Assembly (NCBI GenBank): GCA_966250325.1
Contig: CBINGY010000009.1
Coordinates: 1-64,000, forward strand
Origin: Jiulongibacter sp966250325
GTDB lineage: Bacteria; Bacteroidota; Bacteroidia; Cytophagales; Spirosomataceae
DNA length: 64,000 nucleotides
Direction of reading: 5' to 3'
Part shown: piece after piece, positions 54,001 to 58,945 of the stretch
How positions within the stretch are numbered: position 1 is the stretch's first letter
Layout of the letters: every line of letters begins with the position of its first letter
The notes under the pieces: model-generated
Seen by the model: the letters and a program-made list of their open reading frames with translations, nothing else
The model's database searches: none
What the model was told of the DNA's origin: nothing
Made by a program: the position numbers and the translations under genes

Positions 54001-54157
54001 GGACGGAACGGCCAATAGTGGAATCAGACTTGAAAAAGGAGATACAAAACTGCCAGACGGAACTTATTTCTTCAGAGCAGAAAGTAACAATCCGAAATTA
54101 TTGAAAGGTGAACCTTACTATAATTTCATAACCATAGCAGGCAGTGGTACAGAGTAG
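45032..54157 (+). CDS. Giant secreted adhesin with DUF11, SdrD-B, Ig-like repeats and a gliding-motility C-terminal domain
   Basis: A 3,041-residue surface protein. A signal peptide (1-29, ending STAIAQ) is followed by several DUF11 units (about 30-150, 369-500, 796-920, 928-1056) and two SdrD-B/Cna-B-like units (241-330 and 506-616; GDFVWEDTNRDGIQDIGEPG and GDFVWNDLDEDGVQDPGEPG). Next come eight tandem Ig-like repeats of about 73 residues with four cysteines each (1064-1650), mixed PKD-like modules, another DUF11, and five longer DUF11-like repeats (about 2120-2920). The last 100 residues (ISPNGDGLNDALVIEGL, YNRWGELVFYSENY) are a CHU_C domain, the type-B sorting signal of the type IX system. 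The frame is open 69 codons further to ATG 44825. I prefer ATG 45032 because the signal peptide starts there. Confidence 0.9.
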   Translation: MKKGITRTITLWMLVLTAALGLSSTAIAQDVDLALTKSISNSTPEVGDQITYTIYVVNKDVTTATGIQILDQTPFGAINNISFTAEAGSTSYNVSNGEITWNIASLAGGDSLRLEIVAEVVARGVFFNIAEITAIDQTDYDSQPGNSDLSEDDLASSCFSVPIYWYPGDEYRVTIPAPFNPGTGITWFRDGIEIDGTTVGASVSNDTLLIQSPGSYTFTTLVNTCPASGCCAIIMLQGPYGEIGDFVWEDTNRDGIQDIGEPGVANQRVYLWDDGGALLDSTLTDINGIYLFDSLEDGNYIVQFTAPANFQFTSTGAGNGTNDSDADNLGTTSAVAISTLDANGNPRLAGDTNRFNNLVDAGVMPDLIFDLALSKTVASSAPYLPGQNITYNLQITNEGQQDATNITLIDYVPAGLILADADWQMVGQNAQLIDSVIITAGDSLIVPVTFQISPSYSSTSLTNTAEILTASGPVGEAVTDNDSSPNNNIGSEDDQDSTTIPVTITGSIGDFVWNDLDEDGVQDPGEPGISGVNVTLETSTGTFVASTVTDGNGNYLFAGLPAGDYIVRFNSPASSTTSPSNQTIDANDSDVDVVTGESQIINLAAGEINLTVDAGYYFAPTCESIATAVSANASICVNESTNLTATTTDGSAINWYYSPSGGSPIFNTNSGEAFTVSPTTTTTYYAAMANAQPGCPQTREPVTVVVNVIPPDPTVDGPVEVCISETANLNNAIVSSPYTTGGVHEWHTGPSPSSPLVTDPTAAPAGNYYLFELSVNGCYSNPTLLRVIERTCQQFIDLSVVKIADTRLVEVGDIVTFTIELKNDGPDTATNVVLRDQLPSGLEFVSSTNFAETGGGELLATFPTILAGQTITFTYSTRVTSTSGSIVNVVQVMSADQTDVDSTPGNAATTNEDDDDDEVITLINPAPSIDLSLIKLVSFDTPSKGDLINFTIAVTNSGAIAATNVEVQDALPGGFTYINSTGGTTRSFANNTVTATWNTIAPGQTVRLDIQATADSVGDFTNHAQVTNADQQDSDSTPNNGVANGEDDTDSADISVSDNCNPTTPAIAALSTTLCTGGSTQLTAVGCNGTVTWSDGQTGNTVTVSPVANTSYTAYCTVGSCNSPMSNTLTVNVVNVTAPVISTSSPTVCSGDAALLTAAGCAGTVNWSNGQSGTVISVSPVVTTSYTATCSIGSCVSTPSNSVEVQVINSLPAPAVAVDFSQICPGDDATLTATGCAGTVTWSNGQTGASIVVSPVTNTSYTATCTVNSCTSPASTTLQIIVITTVNPPAIAAGSNQVCRGDSTTLNAAGCSGLVTWSNGQTGNSIVVAPTVSTSYTAICTAGSCTSSTSNSVLVTVNNGGETPVLSATATSVCFGAEVIITASGCTQNIVWNTGDTTSQITVNPTSSTLYSATCGTGICAGTSLISISVISGGQVAIAQTSNSICSGQSVTLTAAGCTSGLVWSTGATTSEITVQPDSTQSYSVTCGTGICATSDTATVVVGTGTPLSITASSSTVCSGESVNLTVTGCTELVTWSTGQTGANINVAPVATTSYSAVCGSAACASSGSVIISVTSASSPVNITASTNNICAGESVTLTATGCTSSLIWSNGATSNATTVTPTTTQSYTVTCGSGACQTSDTLVITVNTLTIPSATALNNTCPAEYVDLTDAVTSSPVTSGGTFVFRTGSSPASPAVSNPDSVVTSGTYFVFERSTSGCFSPGRSIAVTIVDCDTVDCVTNPATAFAGNDTTICLSDDFIVLNGTIGGAASSSVWSTNGSGRFLNASQRNTRYYFSHEDIVDGSISFTLTTNDPDGTGTCTAAASTMDVTINADTRKPTVSASNTTFICLGDTTVLTVNQNAPAYLWSTGDTTKSISVTAAGSFWVKLINASGCASISSDTVRVNTNATIPAPAVDDLANNTCPSTTVNLLDQLNSNAVTTGGIFEFHTGILPTSPLVANVSSVGAGNYYVFEKTTSGCYSNPSLIRVVITNCSDTTSSTDVGILIVGDKAQTVVDGLVTFTITVKNNGPSVATNVAFENDVPTSLAIQGNPTGLTRNANVLSAVIPVLQVNQQVSFNYTVRVLEDGEITSVARITDLDQNDTFAPNNISSFTLFCSTCQEVCVATSLKADTIRQQNGSFNIRFTALLQNCGNVDLEKLSLEADLAEMFGTTPTFSIVQTPTPNAGSGLIPNSSFNGDTNIQLLDSTSVLHGSDIDTLTWVINLLPNGTEGPYSINTRIKGEGETIFAGVTLEANDVSNDGLFVIKASSTPTVVKLYDSPSIGLALAIIDTTNRADGSINVTYQAIVKNNGAINLSNVIVSDSLFATYFAPASYTMVSGPEVNSTSTLIANEDYNGTSDVNLTLISSILPIGKSDTIWFTINVQPDVIREFPNQAIAEGTGTLTSGGQETVRDISNDGFNPDIAGENPTVLDLGEEPAPCIGLALYVGDSVKLEDGSFDITYYALIKNCGNVTLTNISLCDSLTPDFPAPSVAILKNGPSLGVGSTQAVDTSYNGTSNICMLNEAGSTLAPNKVDTVKWTINLTLNGFNGPFRKNVTGTALAPDPVTVSDISNDGLNPDPAGEAPTVLNFNNLPPDIIGLAKELVDIESVGGTVYDVFFKFVIKNYGIIDFTGVQLQDNIAETFGDKVSVDSVRVYNTSSGIVANPTFTGKGNLIDMLVDSLSILPRNGSETVSLMVRVDLAEADTLIYENMALAVGFHNGTSTDDQSTTGNNPDPDADGTPYNNTIPTVIDFSSIVPVNITPIGIAKQVSDTLAVVDGSYDITYRFVVRNYGDTLLTNIQVTDSLSTVFADSTDWSVVSGPQLLSDSSTLVVNGNFDGITDLNLLIADSSSLAVGASDTITLKIKVRNNASSAQTYLNTAYAEATYRGDIVTDMSTTGLNPDPDGDNNPGDDNDSTPVALPGADNGPSENGIVIPGGISPNGDGLNDALVIEGLSTGDSLQMWIYNRWGELVFYSENYKRDYPGANDGWDGTANSGIRLEKGDTKLPDGTYFFRAESNNPKLLKGEPYYNFITIAGSGTE
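48221..49980 (+). repeat. Eight tandem 220-bp repeats encoding Ig-like modules
   Basis: Inside the giant adhesin, eight units of about 220 bp. Each encodes the pattern C-x-G-[DEQ]-S...LTA-x-GC...WS[NT]G...P...TSYTA-x-C-x(4)-C. Units 1-4 are the most alike (TVTWSNGQTG, NTSYTA), while 5-8 form a second subgroup (CGTGIC). Such arrays recombine and change length readily. Confidence 0.9.
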
Positions 54158-54173
54158 TAAAGACATTTACTAC
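54154..54173 (+). promoter_or_regulatory. Hairpin at the end of the adhesin gene
   Basis: GTAGTAAA-GACA-TTTACTAC, a perfect 8-bp stem overlapping the TAG stop. No T-run follows, so it is not a classical terminator; it could stabilise the mRNA 3' end. Confidence 0.35.
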
Positions 54174-54208
54174 CTGCTACCGCCGGCTAAAAAAGATAAG
54201 CGTTTGAC

Positions 54209-54237
54209 TTGGAATTAAGAAAGTTTAAATATTTTTG
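54209..54237 (+). promoter_or_regulatory. Promoter of the first porP/sprF-like gene
   Basis: TTG at 54209-54211, 18-base spacer, exact -7 box TATTTTTG at 54230-54237; the ATG is 72 bases downstream. Confidence 0.6.
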
Positions 54238-54309
54238 TAAATCATTGAAATTCATATACATACAACTTTTCTGAACGGAGAAAGAATCTAATTACGAAAT
54301 GCAATTAAA

Positions 54310-55311
54310 ATGAGATCACTAAATTTGTTTTCAGGAAAGGCGGTCGTTTTACTTGTGGGCTTGCTTATCGCAGGTAAATCACACGCCCAACAAGAGGTAA
54401 TGTACTCTCAGTACATGTTTAACACCCTGGCAATCAACCCGGCATATGCAGGCAGCCGGGATGTCCTAAGTTTAACCGCTCTGGGCAGATACCAATGGAT
54501 TGGTGTGCCGGGATCACCCACCACCTACTCATTTACACTGGATATGCCGGTAAAAAATGAGAAAATGGGGCTGGGAATTATGGCATACACGGACGCAATC
54601 GGTGTGGCCAGAACTACAGGGATCAACATTCCCTATGCGTACAGAGTACGATTAGGCTCACGCACCACGATGTCTCTGGGTGCCCAATTTGGATTGGATA
54701 ACGTGAGTAGTAATCTTTCCAATGTAGCAAACGTGGAACTAGGTGACCCGATTTTCGACGGCACCAGTGATGTAAACAGGCTTTACCCTAACGTAGGTGC
54801 AGGTCTTTTTATCAGTAATGACAGAGCATACATTGGTATATCTGCTCCCAAGCTTATCATGAACAAGATATCGTCTTATGAAGTAGAAGGTGTAGAGTAT
54901 TCAACTACTCAAAAACGTCACTGGTTTGCTATGATGGGCTTTGTCATGGGTAAGGGTAATGTCAAAGTAAAACCCTCAACCATGCTGAGATATACTGCAG
55001 GTGCCCCGCTAGGTTTTGACCTGAACGTAAACTTCTGGCTCAGAGATAAAATTGCCATCGGGGTTTCCGGAAGAAAATCGCAAGCTGCTCTTTCCGGACA
55101 GGAATTAATGGATGCAGTGATTGGTATGTTTGAACTTCAGCTCACGCCACAGCTTCGCCTGGGTTATGCCTATGACCATAACACCACTCGTCTGAATGAC
55201 AGATCGGGTGCTTTTTCCAACAGGCTAACGGGTACTCCTACTCATGAGGGCCTTCTCAGATATGAGTTTGGATACGGTAAAGACAAGATTCTAACACCGA
55301 GATATTTTTAA
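54310..55311 (+). CDS. PorP/SprF-family type IX secretion partner protein (first copy)
   Basis: A 333-residue outer-membrane protein. After a signal peptide ending GKSHAQ comes the family hallmark QEVMYSQYMFNTLAINPAYAGSRDVLSLTALGRYQW. A series of amphipathic strands follows to the C terminus (GLLRYEFGYGKDKILTPRYF). SprF of Flavobacterium johnsoniae is needed for secretion and attachment of the SprB adhesin, and most PorP/SprF genes sit beside their CHU_C-tailed adhesin, as here. It has its own promoter 152 bp after the giant adhesin gene and precedes the OmpA gene by 41 bp. Confidence 0.92.
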   Translation: MRSLNLFSGKAVVLLVGLLIAGKSHAQQEVMYSQYMFNTLAINPAYAGSRDVLSLTALGRYQWIGVPGSPTTYSFTLDMPVKNEKMGLGIMAYTDAIGVARTTGINIPYAYRVRLGSRTTMSLGAQFGLDNVSSNLSNVANVELGDPIFDGTSDVNRLYPNVGAGLFISNDRAYIGISAPKLIMNKISSYEVEGVEYSTTQKRHWFAMMGFVMGKGNVKVKPSTMLRYTAGAPLGFDLNVNFWLRDKIAIGVSGRKSQAALSGQELMDAVIGMFELQLTPQLRLGYAYDHNTTRLNDRSGAFSNRLTGTPTHEGLLRYEFGYGKDKILTPRYF

Positions 55312-55352
55312 CATTCACAGCTTGAAGGTCAAACAAGCCTAAATTACCAGAG

Positions 55353-57797
55353 ATGATGTTTGTCAGGTTAAAAAATACACTAGTGGTCACTCTTATGGCT
55401 ATGGCAGTGAGTCTGTTGGCTCACGGGCAGTCGCTCATAAAAATGGCGGATAAGTATTACGATGATCTGGCCTATGCCAAGGCCATTGAAACGTATGAGC
55501 AGGCTCTTGACAAAAACTTGTCAGGAGATAAAGCGACACAGGCCAGAATAAAGCTGGCTGATAGTTATTGTAAAATAAAAGATACCCAAAACGCAGAAAG
55601 AGTATTTAGGGAATTATTCAGTAATTCCACAGAGCTGGGAGATCAGAATAACTCTGTATTGTTAAAATACGCTCAGGTATTAGCCAGTAATGGAAAATAT
55701 GCCGAGTCGCAGGAGATGTATGAGAAATACAACCAAAAAGCACAGAATGACCCTCGGGGATCGGGCTTTTCGCAATTGTATGACGACATTTCGGTGCTAT
55801 CGGCCAATGCTGACTGTTACAATGTAAGCTACCTTTCTATCAATACCACTGCGGCAGACTTCAGCCCTGCCTATCACAAAGAAGGACTGATTTTTGTCTC
55901 AAACCGAACCAGCAATACCGGGGTAAAGAGAGTTTTTAAATGGAGTGAAACCCCATTTCTTGATCTTTTCTTCCTGGAAGATCTTTCGGCATTGGGTAGC
56001 TCAACGGCGAGTCTGGGTGGCTCCTCATCCAATTCCTCAAAGAAAGGAAAAAAAATAAGTTTTGTGGGTTCTGATGAATATACGGCACCTACTGCCAATG
56101 ACTCCCGTACGCTGGGGTCTTATTCAGGTACAAATGTCTTAATGGGCTACGGATACGGGGACAAACCCCAGACGGAATCTGATCGTTTGAGCAATCCGAT
56201 TAACACCAAATACCACGAAGGCCCTGCCGCATTTTTTAAAGATGGACAGCATGTGATTTTCACACGTAACAATTTCATCAACGGTAAAGCCGTAAAGGGC
56301 TCAGACGGAATCAATAAACTCAAACTATATATCGCTACTGCCAAAAATGACAACTGGAGTGATATTGAAGAACTTCCGTTTAACAGTAATGATTATTCCA
56401 CAGGTCACCCTTCCTTAAACGCCGAAGAAAATTTACTATTCTTCGCCTCAGATATGCCGGGTGGTTTTGGAGGAACAGATATCTATGCTTCACGCTACGA
56501 AGGAGGAAACTGGTCGCAGCCCATCAATCTGGGGCCGTCAGTAAATAGCAAAGGAAATGAAATGTTCCCGTTCGTGGATGAAAAAGGAAATCTCTATTTC
56601 TCGTCTGACGGAATTCCCGGTCTGGGAGGTCTGGATATATTTTATGTAAGACTCACAGATACTGAGGTAAACGGAACAGCCATTAACTTGGGGGTACCTA
56701 TCAATTCGAGCCAGGACGACTTCGGTCTGGTAACAGATGGCGAAAGAAAAAAAGGTTACTTCAGCTCCAACAGGAAACGTGCCGGAGATGACGATGACAT
56801 TTACAGTTTTGAGAGACAGTGTGAACTCAAAGAGGGATGTGATCTCATTATTGCCGTTTACGATGCGGAAACCAAAATGCCGCTGGATAATGTAAAAGTT
56901 ACGTACAGCGATGCATCAGGAACGATCAAAGAGGCAATTACTGACGAAGAAGGTCTTGTAAAACTCAGCAATCTTGCACAGAATGACCAATTTACATTCA
57001 GAGCTACCCGCGAGGGATATGCTCCCAATACAGTTGATTTTGTAACGGAAAATTGCGGAGGAGGACCTTCCAGAGTGGAAATCCCTTTGAGCATCCCTCC
57101 GGATGCCCTGGCTGCATTGGGTGATAAAGAAGATGGAGAAAGAGAAGAACCAAGCTCATGTACGGTTACAGGAAGAGTACTTGCTCAAAGTGACAATAGT
57201 CCTATCGAAGGAGCATTTGTGACTGTCACAAGTTCATGCGATGGCAGCAAACAAACTGCCTACACCGACGCCGAAGGTAAATTCCAGTTTGTGGCCACTT
57301 CTGGCTGTGATTATAACCTGGAAGCTGTCAAAACAGGTCTGGCCTCTCAGGGAACTACCATTTCAAAACTTAGCTGTTTCGAGGAAGACGAAGAAGAGAT
57401 CGAGGTAAAGGCAAGCGTGTACATGTTTAAAGCCGGAGATGTAGTTAAAATCGAAAACATTTACTTTGACTACGGCAAATACAATATCCGGCCGGATGCA
57501 GCAGCAGGCATTGACAAACTTGTTAAAGTACTCAGAGAGTATCCAGGTATGACGATAGAATTAGGCTCTCATACAGATAGCCGTAGTCCAGCGGACTTCA
57601 ACCAGCGTTTGTCTGATGCCCGTGCCAAAGAATCTGCTGAATATTTATTCAGCAGAGGGATTAGCAGAAACAGAGTAACTTATAAAGGATATGGCGAAAG
57701 TAGGATTACAAACGGCTGTGTTGACGGTGTACCGTGTAGCTCAGCTCAGCATCAGGCAAACCGCCGTTCCGAATTCACGATCATTAGTATGCAATAA
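55353..57797 (+). CDS. OmpA-family protein with TPR, PD40 and carboxypeptidase-regulatory domains
   Basis: An 814-residue envelope protein. Signal peptide to about residue 26; TPR units at 30-130 (YAKAIETYEQALDKN, YAESQEMYEKYNQK); WD40-like PD40 repeats at about 165-490 (ADFSPAYHKEGLIFVSNR, GHPSLNAEENLLFFASDMPGG, MFPFVDEKGNLYFSSDG); two carboxypeptidase-regulatory-like beta domains (about 497-570, 603-670); and a C-terminal OmpA domain at 695-812 with IYFDYGKYNIRPDA and LGSHTDSRSPADFNQRLS, which binds peptidoglycan. This architecture is standard next to PorP/SprF genes in T9SS adhesin clusters and probably ties the surface complex to the cell wall. Confidence 0.93.
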   Translation: MMFVRLKNTLVVTLMAMAVSLLAHGQSLIKMADKYYDDLAYAKAIETYEQALDKNLSGDKATQARIKLADSYCKIKDTQNAERVFRELFSNSTELGDQNNSVLLKYAQVLASNGKYAESQEMYEKYNQKAQNDPRGSGFSQLYDDISVLSANADCYNVSYLSINTTAADFSPAYHKEGLIFVSNRTSNTGVKRVFKWSETPFLDLFFLEDLSALGSSTASLGGSSSNSSKKGKKISFVGSDEYTAPTANDSRTLGSYSGTNVLMGYGYGDKPQTESDRLSNPINTKYHEGPAAFFKDGQHVIFTRNNFINGKAVKGSDGINKLKLYIATAKNDNWSDIEELPFNSNDYSTGHPSLNAEENLLFFASDMPGGFGGTDIYASRYEGGNWSQPINLGPSVNSKGNEMFPFVDEKGNLYFSSDGIPGLGGLDIFYVRLTDTEVNGTAINLGVPINSSQDDFGLVTDGERKKGYFSSNRKRAGDDDDIYSFERQCELKEGCDLIIAVYDAETKMPLDNVKVTYSDASGTIKEAITDEEGLVKLSNLAQNDQFTFRATREGYAPNTVDFVTENCGGGPSRVEIPLSIPPDALAALGDKEDGEREEPSSCTVTGRVLAQSDNSPIEGAFVTVTSSCDGSKQTAYTDAEGKFQFVATSGCDYNLEAVKTGLASQGTTISKLSCFEEDEEEIEVKASVYMFKAGDVVKIENIYFDYGKYNIRPDAAAGIDKLVKVLREYPGMTIELGSHTDSRSPADFNQRLSDARAKESAEYLFSRGISRNRVTYKGYGESRITNGCVDGVPCSSAQHQANRRSEFTIISMQ

Positions 57798-57818
57798 AGA
57801 GTTTTGTTCCTATTTTAG

Positions 57819-57847
57819 AGCCGCTGACCTAAATCAGCGGCTTTTTT
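57819..57847 (+). terminator. Intrinsic terminator abutting the next start codon
   Basis: A perfect 9-bp stem AGCCGCTGA / TCAGCGGCT with a six-base loop and T-run ending at 57847. The GTG start of the next gene is at 57848, so the hairpin lies inside any leader of that gene. Confidence 0.8.
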
Positions 57848-58750
57848 GTGAAAAAGATTTTCTTACTGACTCTCTTCGTATCTGTTCATGGTCTCCGGGC
57901 TCAGCAGCCTCTTACAGATCTGTATCAGTTTAACCTCATGGCTCTTAATCCCGCTTTTAGCGGCCTGCGTGGCAATTTTGGCGTAACCGGTCTTCTCGGG
58001 CAGCAGTTTAACGGCACCGTTTACCCGAATCAGGTTTCTCAGGTAATTGTGCTCGATGGGAAAGTAGGAAGCACCCAGAATGCAGGCATCGGTTTTCAGG
58101 GCTTCCGTTCTACCATAACCGGCTTCACGAATAATGGACTGTCTCTCACCTATGCTCAATACTTTAATTTGGATGGATTTCAGATTAATGCCGGTTTGAA
58201 TTTTGGATTCATGGTAGCACCTAATGTGGTGGGCACGCAGGATTTCGCACAGCGTTTTGTGCCTTACGGCGGCCCCGGGATCACAGCCATAGGTACTGAT
58301 TATTTTATGGGTATAGCTGCCCCTACTGCATTTGGGAAATCAGATTTGTTTGTTTCTCCTCCAAAAAATCTTAATCTGCAGGGTGGCTATAAATTAGGTA
58401 ATGATGAAAACATAACTGCAAATCTCAGCCTACTTGCTGGCTTGCCGATGAATGATATTTCTCCGTTGATGATACACTTCAATGCCAAAATCTGGTTGGG
58501 AAGTAAAATCGGATTAGGTGCCTCCTTCAGAAATCAGAAATTATCGGGAAGTTCCAGCTCTAAGTTAATTCCTTCTCTGGAGCTTCGGATATCTGAGAGC
58601 TCCACGGTGGGTTTGAGTTATGACCATAAACCGCTGCTATTTCAGGGAGTAAACGATAACCTCAGAAACCCTAACGGAATTTTTATGCTCATTTACAGAT
58701 ACGATGTTTTCAACTTTGGGGAGAAGTCAAGCTTCCTGAATCAATTCTGA
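57848..58750 (+). CDS. PorP/SprF-family protein (second copy)
   Basis: A 300-residue protein with a signal peptide MKKIFLLTLFVSVHGLRAQ and the PorP/SprF signature DLYQFNLMALNPAFSGLRGNFGVTGLLGQQFNG, then barrel-type strands ending YRYDVFNFGEKSSFLNQF. It is more divergent than the copy before the OmpA gene. It begins at GTG immediately after a terminator T-run, with no room for a promoter, so expression probably depends on read-through from the OmpA gene or on a promoter inside that gene. A second SprF could serve another adhesin, or work with the first as a pair. Confidence 0.9.
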   Translation: MKKIFLLTLFVSVHGLRAQQPLTDLYQFNLMALNPAFSGLRGNFGVTGLLGQQFNGTVYPNQVSQVIVLDGKVGSTQNAGIGFQGFRSTITGFTNNGLSLTYAQYFNLDGFQINAGLNFGFMVAPNVVGTQDFAQRFVPYGGPGITAIGTDYFMGIAAPTAFGKSDLFVSPPKNLNLQGGYKLGNDENITANLSLLAGLPMNDISPLMIHFNAKIWLGSKIGLGASFRNQKLSGSSSSKLIPSLELRISESSTVGLSYDHKPLLFQGVNDNLRNPNGIFMLIYRYDVFNFGEKSSFLNQF

Positions 58751-58825
58751 AAAAACAAGGTAAAATCCTATTTATTGCCAATCGTTTCTTTTCGTAGACA
58801 GAAAAATGAAATAAGGTTTGACAAG

Positions 58826-58869
58826 CCGATAGAAATCTACCTATTTCGTATAGAAAATAGACATATCGG
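58826..58869. promoter_or_regulatory. Imperfect palindrome upstream of sucA
   Basis: Outer arms CCGATA / TATCGG (58826-58831 and 58864-58869) enclose inner arms CTATTTC / GAAAATAG, 24 bases before the -7 box of sucA. The dyad symmetry suits a dimeric regulator. Confidence 0.4.
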
Positions 58870-58892
58870 TTCGGGAATTGAATTGCAACGTC

Positions 58893-58900
58893 TAACTTTG
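58893..58900 (+). promoter_or_regulatory. -7 box of the sucA-sucB-lpd operon
   Basis: TAACTTTG, exact TAnnTTTG match, 45 bases before ATG 58946. There is no clear -33 TTG. Confidence 0.4.
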
Positions 58901-58945
58901 CCTACTTTTTAAAACCTGAGCAACAAAACGTCTGATTTAAGATAA

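Noticed and set aside
58751..58945. Small gene in the gap before sucA
   Set aside because: No frame with a start codon and plausible length; the gap is explained by a palindrome and a promoter box.
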